DNA from: Croceimicrobium sp965228705
GTDB lineage: Bacteria > Bacteroidota > Bacteroidia > Flavobacteriales > Schleiferiaceae
NCBI RefSeq assembly: GCF_965228705.1
Contig: NZ_OZ245832.1
Span: 620,001 to 684,000, forward strand
Direction of reading: 5' to 3'
DNA length: 64,000 nucleotides
In this document: positions 18,007-26,889 of the stretch, piece after piece
How the letters are laid out: the number at the start of each line of letters is the position of its first letter
How positions within the stretch are numbered: the first letter of the stretch is position 1
Program-made: the position numbers and the translations under genes
The notes under the pieces: model-generated
Database searches by the model: none
Seen by the model: only the letters and a program-made list of their open reading frames with translations
Told to the model about the DNA's origin: nothing

Positions 18007-19383
18007 ATGCGAATCAAATACCCCCTTTTGAGCCTGGTCCTTTTTTGCAGCTCCCTTAGTCTTAATGCCCAAAATGCCCTCAATTTCGATGGGGCCGATG
18101 ATCGCCTAAGCTGTGGCAATGATGCCAGCGTGCAATTATCCGGTTCTGCCATAAGTTTAGAAGCCTGGATTTTCCCCACCGCCTGGACCACCCAGGTTTG
18201 GCAAGGGAATATTATCAATAAGGAGAATAATTCGCCCGACTACGGCTATATGTTGCGCTGTGGCGATAATGGTAAACTGAATTTCAATCTCGGTAATGGC
18301 AGCTGGAATGAGTTAACTACCGCAGCCAATACCCTAAGCTTAAATACCTGGCAGCATGTAGCGGGTACCTATGATGGCTCCATGATTCGCCTTTATGTAA
18401 ACGGAATTCAAGTAGATTCTGCCAGTATGAGTATGAGCTTCTCCAGTGGTTTACAGAATCTTACTGTGGGAAATTGGAGTAATACTCCCGATCGGGCTTT
18501 TATGGGTAGTATTGATGAAGTAAGGGTTTGGAACATTGTACGTACTAAAGGGGAGATTGCAGCGAATATGAATGCCGAATTTTGTACCGCTCCCGCCGGA
18601 TTGGTGGCCTATTATCAACTGAATGAAGGAACAGCCGGAGGCAGCAATGCCAACCTAAATATTGCTCCCGATTTAAGTGGAAATGGCAATACCGGCAACC
18701 TGGCCAATTTTGCTTTGAACGGATCGGTATCTAACTGGATAATAGGTTCCCCCATAAATCCCGCTTCGGATTTTGTGCAAATTGTTGATAGCACTTGTAC
18801 TGATTATTTGGGAGCAGGGGGAATAGTTTATGATTCTACAGGGGTTTATTTAGATACCCTTCAGAATAGCGATGGTTGTGATTCGATTATCGAATTAAAT
18901 CTCACCGTAAATTCAGTGAATAATGCCGTAACCGCTAATAGTAATATACTGGTCAGCCAACAAACAAATGGAACTTACCAATGGCTAGACTGTAGCAATG
19001 GAAACGCCTGGGTGAATGGGGCCACCAACCAATTACTGAGTCCCCCGGATCCCACACACTCCTACGCGGTAATTGTCAATTATAAGGGATGTGTGGATAC
19101 TTCTGATTGTACATTTTTAGCGGGTATCGGGTTAAGCGAACAGAGCAGGACAAACTTTGAGGTGTATCCTAATCCGGCGCAGGGTCCTATTCAGGTTTCC
19201 CATCCCGGAATACATGAAGGTAGACTGGAGCTAATTAGCCTGGGTGGAAAAATCCTCTTAAGCCAAGCCCTAAAGGGGGAAGCGAGTACAATTGATACCG
19301 AAGAATTGGAAGCAGGATTATACCTCTTGCGATTGCAAAGTGGCCAAAGCCAGCAGCTCGAAAAAATTAGAATTCTCAAATAA
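18007..19383 (+). CDS. LamG-domain T9SS-secreted protein
   Basis: A 458-residue secreted protein. Signal peptide at about residues 1-21 (ends SLNA before QNALNFDG). A LamG/concanavalin A-like domain covers about 22-195 (SLEAWIFP, WQHVAGTYDG, IDEVRVWN), a fold that binds glycans or proteins. After a linker with conserved Cys residues, the last 80 residues form a type A T9SS sorting domain (FEVYPNPAQG... LEAGLYLLRL... KIRILK), which directs export through the type IX system and surface anchoring. No catalytic domain is visible, so an adhesin or carbohydrate-binding role is likely. A YfiT-like gene starts 3 nt after it. Confidence 0.88.
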   Translation: MRIKYPLLSLVLFCSSLSLNAQNALNFDGADDRLSCGNDASVQLSGSAISLEAWIFPTAWTTQVWQGNIINKENNSPDYGYMLRCGDNGKLNFNLGNGSWNELTTAANTLSLNTWQHVAGTYDGSMIRLYVNGIQVDSASMSMSFSSGLQNLTVGNWSNTPDRAFMGSIDEVRVWNIVRTKGEIAANMNAEFCTAPAGLVAYYQLNEGTAGGSNANLNIAPDLSGNGNTGNLANFALNGSVSNWIIGSPINPASDFVQIVDSTCTDYLGAGGIVYDSTGVYLDTLQNSDGCDSIIELNLTVNSVNNAVTANSNILVSQQTNGTYQWLDCSNGNAWVNGATNQLLSPPDPTHSYAVIVNYKGCVDTSDCTFLAGIGLSEQSRTNFEVYPNPAQGPIQVSHPGIHEGRLELISLGGKILLSQALKGEASTIDTEELEAGLYLLRLQSGQSQQLEKIRILK

Positions 19384-19386
19384 AGA

Positions 19387-19935
19387 ATGGAAAACAAAGA
19401 CCTGAAACAATTACAATATCCTGTTGGTGGATATGATTGGCCGGAAAGCGCCACAGAGGAACAAATTCAAGAATGGTTTCAAACCATTGCTGAATTTCCG
19501 GCGGCGGTACAGAAGATAGTAGAAGAAACAAGCGCCGCGCAAAGAGAATGGCCTTATCGACCCGGAGGTTGGAATATCCGCCAATTAGTGCATCATACTG
19601 CCGATAGTCATTTGAATAGCCTGGTGCGCTTTAAATGGGCCTTGAGTGAGGATTGTCCAACTATTAAGGCTTACGATCAAAATGGCTGGGCTGCTCAAAG
19701 TGATTACAGCAATACCGACCTAAGTTTAAGTCTTAATTTTTTAGTGGCGCTCCATGCGCGCTGGGTCGATTTAATGCGTTCCTTGAGTGAAGCAGAGCTG
19801 CAAAGAAAGTACAAGCATCCAGATCACGAGGAGCTGCGCACTTTAGCCGGAACCATAGGAGGCTATGCCTGGCATTGTCGCCATCATTTAGCTCATATGC
19901 AACTGGCTATTAGTTCAAATGGTGATTATCAGTAA
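19387..19935 (+). CDS. YfiT-like (DinB superfamily) putative bacillithiol S-transferase/hydrolase
   Basis: A 182-residue four-helix DinB-fold protein closest to the YfiT/BstA group. The opening LQYPVGGYDWP, the WNIRQLVHHTADSH segment and a closing HCRHHLAH provide the three metal-binding histidines. Family knowledge: YfiT proteins bind a divalent metal, and some transfer bacillithiol to electrophiles. A YpdA-type bacillithiol disulfide reductase gene also lies in this window (31829-32797), in keeping with bacillithiol use. It starts 3 nt after the T9SS LamG gene; no functional link with that gene is obvious. Confidence 0.82.
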   Translation: MENKDLKQLQYPVGGYDWPESATEEQIQEWFQTIAEFPAAVQKIVEETSAAQREWPYRPGGWNIRQLVHHTADSHLNSLVRFKWALSEDCPTIKAYDQNGWAAQSDYSNTDLSLSLNFLVALHARWVDLMRSLSEAELQRKYKHPDHEELRTLAGTIGGYAWHCRHHLAHMQLAISSNGDYQ

Positions 19936-19987
19936 CTAAGGTTAAGATAAAATCCGTACATTGAGCTGGCGCCAAAATTCACCAACC

Positions 19988-20947
19988 ATGCATTTCAATT
20001 TTAATCAGGCCCAAAATGGGTTTGGAAATAAGTTGAGTGCCCAACAAAGCACCTCCCAAATTCTAATGATCCGTCCGGCTCGTTTTGGATTTAATTCTGA
20101 AACGGCAGACAGCAATAGTTTTCAGGAAAATTTGGAAGCTGAGGCCTCTGAAATTCAAATTCGGGCTTTAACTGAGTTTGATGCTATGGTGGAGAAAATC
20201 CGCTTTAAAGGCGTGAAGGTATTGGTTGCTGATGATACGGAATTACCAATTAAACCCGATGCAGTCTTTCCCAATAATTGGGTTTCCTTTCACGGAAGGG
20301 GTATAATGGTATTGCATCCTATGAAAGCGCGTAATCGGCGTTGGGAAAGACGTCCGGTATTGGTGCGTACCTTAAAATGTGGCTTTCAGGTAAAAACGCT
20401 ATTGGATTTAAGTGAGTCGGAAATACGCGGAGAATACCTGGAAGGAACCGGGAGTTTGGTGCTTGATCGAATCCATCATATTGCCTATGCGGCATTATCA
20501 CCACGCACTCACCTTAGCGCCCTGAAAGAATTTTGTGATCACCTGAATTATGAGCTCCATGCTTTTCACACTTTAGATTTTAAAGGTCAGGAGATTTACC
20601 ATACCAATGTGATTCTGACCTTGGGAACCGATTTTGCAGTTATCTGTGCAGAGGCTATATCTAAGGAAGAAGAGCGAAATTCTATACTGAAAACTTTGCG
20701 GCAAAGTGGAAAGGACTTAATATTGATTAGTCCTGATCAAGTGCAGAATTATTGCGGCAATATGCTCGAAGTGCGCAATGAAGACGGTCAAACCTTTTTG
20801 GTAGTCTCAGAAACGGCTTTAAAGGCCTTTGATTCTTCACAAATTAGGCAACTGGAAAAGTATGTTGAACTCATTCCGGTTAGCATCAATACCATCGAGA
20901 AGGTGGGAGGGGGTAGTGCCCGTTGTATGATGGCCGAGATTTTTTAA
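19988..20947 (+). CDS. CtlX-like arginine deiminase-related hydrolase
   Basis: A 319-residue member of the amidinotransferase/arginine deiminase superfamily, close to the citrulline utilization hydrolase (CtlX) group. Recognisable segments are SQILMIRPARFGFN near the N-terminus, VFPNNWVSFH, LEGTGSLVLDR with the acidic catalytic residue, and the C-terminal GGGSARCMMAEIF with the presumed nucleophile Cys313. The superfamily cleaves guanidino or ureido groups. I chose the ATG at 19988 rather than TTG 19961. The ABM monooxygenase gene begins 5 nt after its stop, so the genes are co-transcribed. The exact substrate is not proven. Confidence 0.82.
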   Translation: MHFNFNQAQNGFGNKLSAQQSTSQILMIRPARFGFNSETADSNSFQENLEAEASEIQIRALTEFDAMVEKIRFKGVKVLVADDTELPIKPDAVFPNNWVSFHGRGIMVLHPMKARNRRWERRPVLVRTLKCGFQVKTLLDLSESEIRGEYLEGTGSLVLDRIHHIAYAALSPRTHLSALKEFCDHLNYELHAFHTLDFKGQEIYHTNVILTLGTDFAVICAEAISKEEERNSILKTLRQSGKDLILISPDQVQNYCGNMLEVRNEDGQTFLVVSETALKAFDSSQIRQLEKYVELIPVSINTIEKVGGGSARCMMAEIF

Positions 20948-20952
20948 GAATT

Positions 20953-21276
20953 ATGTCGCAGTTTGTATTGCATGGCTCTTTGCGAGCCCAAGATTCCAAA
21001 GCCTTGGAATTAGCACAAATCCTTATTCAAGCTTCAGAAATAGTGGGTGCTTTGAAAGCCTGCCAACTGTATGCAGTATCACAGCCTGCCACGGGAGGTA
21101 ATGAAGTTTGGGTCACCGAAATATGGGATTCCAAAGCCGATCATCAGGCTTCCTTGCAAATGCCTGAAGTACGTGCCTTAATCAGCCAGGCCATGCCCTT
21201 ATTGGATGGAGCTCCCCAAGGAGGACAGGTTTTAGATTTATTAGGAGGCTATATTCCAGTATCCTCAAAATCTTAG
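20953..21276 (+). CDS. Antibiotic biosynthesis monooxygenase (ABM/YgiN-like) domain protein
   Basis: A 108-residue single-domain ferredoxin-like fold protein (FVLHGSLRAQ..., VWVTEIWDSKADHQASL...). ABM-domain proteins include quinol monooxygenases and haem-degrading enzymes, but many have unknown roles. The ATG at 20953 just after the upstream stop codon is the best start; the longer frame from 20923 would overlap the CtlX-like gene. It lies in a tight run of small genes reading the same way. Confidence 0.78.
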   Translation: MSQFVLHGSLRAQDSKALELAQILIQASEIVGALKACQLYAVSQPATGGNEVWVTEIWDSKADHQASLQMPEVRALISQAMPLLDGAPQGGQVLDLLGGYIPVSSKS

Positions 21277-21279
21277 GCC

Positions 21280-21807
21280 ATGGTTTCTGCTTATATCGAA
21301 AGTTTGCGAAAGGAGTTTGAACGCTATAAATCTTTGGGGGAAAAGACTTTTGCCCAATTAAGGGATGAAGAATTGTTTTGGCTTTATAATGATGAAAGCA
21401 ATTCCATCGCCATTATCGTGAATCATCTGGCCGGGAACATGCTATCGCGTTGGACTGATTTTCTAAACAGCGATGGCGAGAAGGAATGGCGGCATCGCGA
21501 TCAAGAGTTTGAGGATATTATCAAGAGTCGAGCGGAACTACTCGAACGCTGGAATAAAGGTTGGACTTGCTTATTCGAGGCCTTGGATGCTGTAAATGAG
21601 CATAATTTCCAACAGACGATTTACATTCGCTCAGAGGCCCATAGCATAATGGAAGCCTTTCATCGTCAATTGGGGCACTATGCCTCCCATATTGGGCAAA
21701 TTCAATATATCGGCCGTATGATCAAAGGAGCCGATTGGCAGAGTTTATCCATCCCCAAAGGAGAGTCGGAAAGATTTAATGCCTATATGAAGCAAGGCAA
21801 ATCCTAA
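21280..21807 (+). CDS. DUF1572 (DinB superfamily) protein
   Basis: A 175-residue four-helix bundle of the DinB/DUF1572 type. The helix with SIAIIVNHLAGNM and the late HRQLGHYASHIGQIQYI supply the three metal-ligand histidines typical of the fold. Function unknown; related DinB proteins are metal-dependent transferases or hydrolases. This is the second DinB-fold gene in 2.5 kb, though the two are not recent duplicates. Its stop codon overlaps the start of the following membrane protein gene (TAATG). Confidence 0.8.
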   Translation: MVSAYIESLRKEFERYKSLGEKTFAQLRDEELFWLYNDESNSIAIIVNHLAGNMLSRWTDFLNSDGEKEWRHRDQEFEDIIKSRAELLERWNKGWTCLFEALDAVNEHNFQQTIYIRSEAHSIMEAFHRQLGHYASHIGQIQYIGRMIKGADWQSLSIPKGESERFNAYMKQGKS

Positions 21808-22709
21808 TGTCTGAATTTAAGGCTTGGACTAAACTTTACCGCACCGGCATATTAAAGGCCTTGGTGCTAGGACAGCTTTGCATAAATCTCCCTATCCTCA
21901 TTTTTATTTTCGGGGGTTTTCCATTTTTCCTAAAGGCAAACTTAGACTGGTACTGGAAGCTAGTTTTAGCCCTTTCGAACCTAAGTTTGGGATACCTGCT
22001 TGCCAAGCTGTATTGGGCTCGAATGATTACCTGGTGGCGTCTCAAAGCATTTTCCTGGGTGGATCAAGAACACTGGTTACTCCTAAAGGATAGTGCGGAG
22101 CGTGCCTATCTAATTTATCCTCAGTTTGAAGCAGGAGAAGCTTCTGAGAAACGCAGTTTTGGGGAAGCGGAAGTGATATCCGAAATCAACGAATTTTTGC
22201 AGCATTTGGAAGAGGTGGAGCTAACAAAGCTGGATTTGGAGTCGCCCTGGCAAATGGAATTCGCCCTAAAGAAAAATGATTTGATCCTGGAGCTAGCTTT
22301 AAAAGTGCTTTTTCTAGGTTTATCCATTTATTACCTGATCCAGGCTAATTACATTTTTGGAATACTAATTTTGGTTCTGATTTTAGTAATTGGCCATAAA
22401 CCCCAGGTTTTCAAACTAATTCGCAGTGATGCCTATGCTTTAAAATTGAGTGAAAGCGGCCTCGACCTCAATTATCCGAAACAAGTTTATATAGCTTGGG
22501 AGCAAATGCAAAGAGTAGAAATGGATGTTCATGATGGACTATTGTTATTAGTTTATCATCAGGGTGAACAGGTAAAGAAACAGGAAGTAAAACTGGATAT
22601 GCTGAAAATCGAAGATAAAGATCAGTTCTTTCGATTGATAAGTATCTACCTCAGTCGACATCAAGAATATAATTTACAGTTAATGGAAAATCAGAGCCCA
22701 TGGAATTAA
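21807..22709 (+). CDS. Hypothetical membrane protein
   Basis: A 300-residue protein with two pairs of hydrophobic helices (about residues 15-37 and 46-65, then 155-195), separated by a charged cytoplasmic stretch. The C-terminal part (DAYALKLSESGLDLNYPKQVYIAWEQMQRVEM) resembles a PH-like beta domain often found in small Bacteroidota membrane proteins; this is a guess from pattern. It overlaps its neighbours on both sides (1 nt with DUF1572, 10 nt with the decarboxylase), so it is part of the operon. No family name recognised. Confidence 0.62.
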   Translation: MSEFKAWTKLYRTGILKALVLGQLCINLPILIFIFGGFPFFLKANLDWYWKLVLALSNLSLGYLLAKLYWARMITWWRLKAFSWVDQEHWLLLKDSAERAYLIYPQFEAGEASEKRSFGEAEVISEINEFLQHLEEVELTKLDLESPWQMEFALKKNDLILELALKVLFLGLSIYYLIQANYIFGILILVLILVIGHKPQVFKLIRSDAYALKLSESGLDLNYPKQVYIAWEQMQRVEMDVHDGLLLLVYHQGEQVKKQEVKLDMLKIEDKDQFFRLISIYLSRHQEYNLQLMENQSPWN

Positions 22710-23482
22710 AGCAAATCAAACTATATCAAATTGTTTCAAAATCTGCTTTACTGCTGCTAATGCTTTTCCAATTAGGAGCTTGTCAAAATCCAAATAGCAG
22801 CTCAAAGACTAGGGAAAAGACGATAGCAAAGGAAGAAGGCATATCGAATGCACCGACCTTAAACATTACGGCAGCTATGCGCCAGGTTATGTGGAAGGGA
22901 GAGCTGGGGGCCAAAATTCGTTTTGACAGCCTTAATCTGGATGACTATTTTGGTTTAGGACCTTTAGAGGGTTTAGCCGGAGAGTTAATGATTTGGGAAG
23001 GTCGGGTTTGGGAATCGCGCTTTATTAACTCCGATAGCATGCAAGTGCAGGAAAACAGCAAGGCTGGTGCCCCATTCTTTGTGGCATCACGGGTTTCAAA
23101 CTGGCAAAAGATCGAACTGCCTTCGGAAGTGGTGGATATCCATTCTCTGGAAAAATTCCTGGATGAGCAGGCTTATTTTTCGGGAGGAGCTTATGCTTTT
23201 CGCCTGGAAGGGGACCTGGCATATGCCGAAATTCACGTGCAAAACTTAAAGCCTGGGACTAAAGTTTCATCACCTGAAGAGGCCCACGCTGGTCAGGTAA
23301 ACTACAGCTTAGAAAATATAGAAGGCGACATTCTCGGCTTCTATTCCCAAGAGCATCAGGGCGTTTTCACGCATCATGACTCCCATTTACATATGCATCT
23401 CTTATCCAAAAATCAAGATTGGATGGGGCATTTAGACTCTGTTAATTTTAATTGGATAAATTTCTACATCCCTGAAAGCTAG
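22700..23482 (+). CDS. Acetolactate decarboxylase family lipoprotein
   Basis: A 260-residue protein related to alpha-acetolactate decarboxylase, the zinc enzyme that forms acetoin from acetolactate. The ligand pattern HLHMHLLS followed by a later MGHLDS matches the HxH...GH zinc site, and the domain spans about residues 55-258, normal for the family. Unusually it has a signal sequence with lipobox (LGAC, about residue 28), so it should be an envelope lipoprotein, whereas classical BudA enzymes lack such an anchor. No acetolactate synthase or butanediol dehydrogenase gene is nearby, so a different substrate is possible. It overlaps the preceding membrane protein gene by 10 nt. Confidence 0.85.
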   Translation: MELKQIKLYQIVSKSALLLLMLFQLGACQNPNSSSKTREKTIAKEEGISNAPTLNITAAMRQVMWKGELGAKIRFDSLNLDDYFGLGPLEGLAGELMIWEGRVWESRFINSDSMQVQENSKAGAPFFVASRVSNWQKIELPSEVVDIHSLEKFLDEQAYFSGGAYAFRLEGDLAYAEIHVQNLKPGTKVSSPEEAHAGQVNYSLENIEGDILGFYSQEHQGVFTHHDSHLHMHLLSKNQDWMGHLDSVNFNWINFYIPES

Positions 23483-23522
23483 GATTTGATTTTGAGTATC
23501 TTGTAGTGGTAATTACAAAGGG

Positions 23523-23921
23523 ATGAAAGAAAGTATTGAACTCCGAATGATTTTTCCGGTGGGGGTGGAAGAATTGTTCGACTCCTGGTTGGATGGACCC
23601 AGGCATAGCGCCATGACCGGATCCCCAGCCACGGCCAGTGATGAGCCTGGTTTCGAGTTTAGAGCCTGGGAAGATTATATCCGCGGTCGAAACCTCGAAA
23701 TTGTACCCTATCGTAAAATTGTACAGAGCTGGCGAACCACCGATTTTTATCCAGAAGATGAAGATTCGCGGGTGGAATTGTACTTTAAATCGGTTGAAGG
23801 AGGTACCGAACTCCATTTACTCCATACCCATATTCCTGAGGGGCAAACTCAGTATTTGCAAGGTTGGCAGGAGTTTTATTTCAAACCGATGCAAGCCTAC
23901 TTTTCGGGACGAAATGGCTAA
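23523..23921 (+). CDS. SRPBCC/AHSA1 domain protein
   Basis: A 132-residue START-like protein of the AHSA1 (activator of Hsp90 ATPase homologue) type. WLDGPRHSAMTGSPA near the N-terminus, the central EIVPYRKIVQSWRTTDF, then ELHLLHTHIPEG and a C-terminal YFKPMQAYF helix are the usual landmarks. Such small proteins form a hydrophobic pocket for lipids or other ligands; many act in stress or have unknown roles. It lies 40 nt after the acetolactate decarboxylase gene, same strand. Confidence 0.82.
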   Translation: MKESIELRMIFPVGVEELFDSWLDGPRHSAMTGSPATASDEPGFEFRAWEDYIRGRNLEIVPYRKIVQSWRTTDFYPEDEDSRVELYFKSVEGGTELHLLHTHIPEGQTQYLQGWQEFYFKPMQAYFSGRNG

Positions 23922-23946
23922 ATTCAAGGCTTCTAAATAAACCGCA

Positions 23947-24489
23947 ATGGATCAAGCGCTGCAAACCATGATCGCCAATATGCCGGAGAAAACCGGCAAG
24001 TCTTTGGCAGAGTGGAAGAAAATTTTGGCTCAAACCGAAATGTCTAAACATGGGGAAATGCTCAAGTTTCTAAAAACGGAGCATGGGGTGAGTCATGGAT
24101 TTGCCAATACCATTGTGAGCCTGTATCGTCAGGATTCTGAGGAGGAAGAAGATTTAGTGGCTCTGCAATATCAAGGGAAGGAAAACCTGAAACCCATTTA
24201 TGAAGCTATCCTGCACTATGTTCAAGGCTTGGGAGCCGATGTGAAAATAGTTCCAAAGAAAGCCAGTGTGAGCATCATCCGCAAGCGACAGTTCCTTTTG
24301 ATTAAGCCCGCGACCAAAAGCCGAATCGATCTGGGCTTTAAGTTTAAGGATCGGGAAACTGGCTCTAGATTAGGTGCCTCCGGACCTTTTGGTACCATGT
24401 GTACGCATCGGGTAATAATCGAGTCGACCGAAGAAGTAGATTATGAATTAAAAAGCTGGATTAAGGAAGCCTATTCCGAAAGCGTTTAA
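23947..24489 (+). CDS. DUF4287/DUF5655 protein
   Basis: A 180-residue soluble protein with two domains: an N-terminal DUF4287 helical domain (about 5-60; MPEKTGKSLAEWKKIL, EHGVSHGFANTIV) and a C-terminal DUF5655 domain (about 75-178; LKPIYEAILHYV, KKASVSIIRKRQFLLIKP). Function is unknown; DUF5655 has a predicted nuclease-like or transporter-like fold in some annotations, which I cannot confirm. It converges with the DsbA-like gene, the two overlapping by 4 nt at their 3' ends. Confidence 0.78.
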   Translation: MDQALQTMIANMPEKTGKSLAEWKKILAQTEMSKHGEMLKFLKTEHGVSHGFANTIVSLYRQDSEEEEDLVALQYQGKENLKPIYEAILHYVQGLGADVKIVPKKASVSIIRKRQFLLIKPATKSRIDLGFKFKDRETGSRLGASGPFGTMCTHRVIIESTEEVDYELKSWIKEAYSESV

Positions 24490-25121
24490 ACTAATTCCTG
24501 AATCTTTTTCAGGTTTTCATCTAATTGCTCGCGCGAAACATAGCCGCGTGACAATAAGTAAGCCTTGTCTTTATCTTGATACACTACAGTAGGGAAGCCT
24601 GTGATGCCCCATTGCTTTACCACCTCAAATTCTTTCTGAACCAATTCCAGTCGCTCCTTGTCCACCATCAATTTCATAAAGTCTTCACTGTTCATGCCAA
24701 AGTCCTCGGCGCAGTGGCCATAGGTAGCAGCTTGAGCAGGAGGCAAACCTTCTTGATAAAAGGCTTCTTGCATGCGCTTGGCAAAGGCCATAGCATTATC
24801 CGGCTGATAAGTACGGAGGGTCGCCAATGCCAAAGCCCCGGGTAAAGAGCTTAATTGCGCTTCTCCTTTTTCCAGCATTTCATAGAAAGCAGCACTGAAG
24901 GGTCTTCCGCTCATTTCTTCTACGCGTTTGAAACCTTCTTTTACAGCATCGGGTAAATCACCAATAGCTCCTTCACGTTCGCCCAATACCATTCCGCCGC
25001 TCATAATGCGGAAATCTATGCTGTCTTTATGGTCTTCATGAAATTGATGCATGGTTTCGCTAAATCCATAGCACCATGAACAAAGTACATCAAACACATA
25101 ATAAACTACCGGTCTTTCCAT
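24486..25121 (-). CDS. DsbA family thiol-disulfide oxidoreductase (FrnE-like)
   Basis: A 211-residue thioredoxin-fold protein with an inserted helical domain. The redox motif CSWC lies in VLCSWCYGFSETMHQF (about residues 14-17) and the cis-Pro segment is GFPTVVYQ near residue 177. No signal peptide, so a cytoplasmic FrnE/YwbO-like member rather than a periplasmic DsbA. Members catalyse disulfide exchange or isomerisation. Convergent with the DUF4287 gene. Confidence 0.85.
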   Translation of the reverse strand: MERPVVYYVFDVLCSWCYGFSETMHQFHEDHKDSIDFRIMSGGMVLGEREGAIGDLPDAVKEGFKRVEEMSGRPFSAAFYEMLEKGEAQLSSLPGALALATLRTYQPDNAMAFAKRMQEAFYQEGLPPAQAATYGHCAEDFGMNSEDFMKLMVDKERLELVQKEFEVVKQWGITGFPTVVYQDKDKAYLLSRGYVSREQLDENLKKIQELV

Positions 25122-25197
25122 GCTTCTAAATTGTGGCGCAAAATTACATAAGTCCGAAGGCTCTGCAATCTTGATTGACGCTGTCTATACGACTATA

Positions 25198-25401
25198 TTA
25201 AAGACCGAGGTCCTTGATTACGGTACCTACCTCTTTTTCAGTGTCTCTTAATTTATCATGACAGAATTTAAGCAGCTCTGAGGCGCGCTTCACCTTTTCG
25301 CTTAAGCTGTCAACGGAGATTTCTTCATTTTGCAAGGCCGACATGATTCTTTGCAATTCCTCAAAGGCCGATTCGTAATTAAGTTCTTGAGCTTCACTCA
25401 T
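25198..25401 (-). CDS. xseB: Exodeoxyribonuclease VII small subunit
   Basis: A 67-residue protein with the compact helical XseB pattern: YESAFEELQRIMSALQNEEISVDSLSEKVKRASEL and a C-terminal LKFCHDKL. XseB assembles in several copies on XseA to form exonuclease VII, which degrades single-stranded DNA to oligonucleotides. Its start overlaps the end of xseA by 8 nt, the standard order. Confidence 0.93.
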   Translation of the reverse strand: MSEAQELNYESAFEELQRIMSALQNEEISVDSLSEKVKRASELLKFCHDKLRDTEKEVGTVIKDLGL

Positions 25402-26779
25402 TTTTCAGAATTTTTACAATTTTAGATTCCAATTGTCCATCATGTAATTGGGTTTGAAGTAGATCGCCTTCTATCAGGCCCTCTACTGTTTTTAGGCTTT
25501 TTGTGCCCTTTCGGGTGATGGAGTAACCCCGTTCTAAAGTACGCTCTGGTCTTAAGAGATCGAGGCGTTCGGATAGGTTCAAAAGATCTTTTTGAATACG
25601 CTGTAATTGCTGTTCCCCATCGCGACTTAATTGAAGATTAAGATCCTGCAATTTCTCCCGCTGCCGGCGAATCAAGGCAGGAGCCTGTTCTTTTAGTTGA
25701 CTTTGATAACGCTCCAAAATTCTTTCGTTCTCACGCAGACCTTGCGCACTGAGGCGAACCAGTGCTCCACCACTTAAGTGGATTTCCCCTCTTTGTCGGC
25801 GAATTTGACTCAAGGGTAAGAGTTGTAATTTCTCCCGAAAGGAGAGGAGGATTTGATCTTCTAACTTGATCAGGTCCTTGCATTTATGTTGCAGCAGTTC
25901 AGCCAATTGTTGTAGATCCCCTTCAAAAGCCGCCATCTTATCCAAAAGATAATCCGCCAGGGCCGTAGGGGTTTTATGTGCTTTTTGGGCCGTGAGGTCA
26001 ATAACGGTCCAGTCGCTTTCATGGCCAATTCCCGTATGCACCGGAATCGGGATTTCGGCTACGGTTCGGCAAAGTTCTTCATCATTAAAGGCATCTAAAT
26101 CCAGTTTAGAGCCACCACCACGAATCAGTACAATGAGATCGTAATGCTCATAAGGAATCTGCTTGAGGCGAGCGCTAATCTGGCTGGCCGCTCCGCTTCC
26201 TTGCACCGGAACCGGGTAGAGGTCAGTTTGTAAGCGATAGCCAAATTCATTTTCCTTTAAATGCTGAACAAAGTCTTGATAGGCTGCCGCTTCGGCCGAA
26301 CTAAGCACGGCAATGTTTTGGAAAACCATTTTAGGACTCAGCTCTTTTTGTTGGTCGAGCAGGCCTTCAACCTTCAATCGCTCCAGGGTCTGGCGTTTGC
26401 GCTTTTCCAATTCCCCCAGCATAAAGCTGAGATCCAAATCCTTAATCAAAAGCTTGAGGCCGTAAACAGGGTGGTAATCTACCTGCACCTGCATTACCAA
26501 TTCCTGGCCAGCCTTTAATAGTTGGCTAACCTCCGGACCATGCTTGGCCAAGATTTGCTCATAGTCTAAAGCCCAAATTACCGCCTGAATAGAAGCCAAA
26601 CGGTTGCCATCGCGCTCTTGCACCAGCTCTAAATACCAATGTCCGCTGGCGGCTTGCTTTATTTGGGCGATTTCGGCCTTGAGCCCAAATAGCCGGTTTC
26701 CGATTTTCTCCTGAATAAGGTTTCGGATCGACTGACTGAGTGCCAGTAAAGTATAAACTTTAGAGTCGGGCTGTGACAT
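25394..26779 (-). CDS. xseA: Exodeoxyribonuclease VII large subunit
   Basis: A 461-residue catalytic subunit of exonuclease VII. An OB-fold DNA-binding domain occupies about residues 10-110 and the nuclease domain about 120-330, with LIRGGGSKLDLDAFNDEEL and HTGIGHESDWTVIDLTA, both strongly conserved; a coiled coil follows, and the ERGYSIT motif near the end is typical. The ATG at 26779 is preferred over an upstream TTG at 26806. The enzyme acts in mismatch repair and single-strand DNA removal. It overlaps xseB. Confidence 0.94.
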   Translation of the reverse strand: MSQPDSKVYTLLALSQSIRNLIQEKIGNRLFGLKAEIAQIKQAASGHWYLELVQERDGNRLASIQAVIWALDYEQILAKHGPEVSQLLKAGQELVMQVQVDYHPVYGLKLLIKDLDLSFMLGELEKRKRQTLERLKVEGLLDQQKELSPKMVFQNIAVLSSAEAAAYQDFVQHLKENEFGYRLQTDLYPVPVQGSGAASQISARLKQIPYEHYDLIVLIRGGGSKLDLDAFNDEELCRTVAEIPIPVHTGIGHESDWTVIDLTAQKAHKTPTALADYLLDKMAAFEGDLQQLAELLQHKCKDLIKLEDQILLSFREKLQLLPLSQIRRQRGEIHLSGGALVRLSAQGLRENERILERYQSQLKEQAPALIRRQREKLQDLNLQLSRDGEQQLQRIQKDLLNLSERLDLLRPERTLERGYSITRKGTKSLKTVEGLIEGDLLQTQLHDGQLESKIVKILKNE

Positions 26780-26859
26780 TGGTGGCGAAGGTACTGCATA
26801 TCCCAAGGAAATTTAAGATAGGAATAAGCTAAACAAGCTATTAACTTAAGGAATACTCG

Positions 26860-26867
26860 TACTTTTG
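26860..26867 (+). promoter_or_regulatory. Putative -7 box, TACTTTTG
   Basis: An exact TAnnTTTG match 23 nt before the sulP start, in the spacer between divergent xseA and the SulP gene. Confidence 0.45.
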
Positions 26868-26889
26868 CCGCCTTTTATACAGAAGCTCC

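Noticed and set aside
25122..25197. Possible tRNA in the spacer between the DsbA-like gene and xseB
   Set aside because: No cloverleaf or TTCRANNC-type T-loop could be found.
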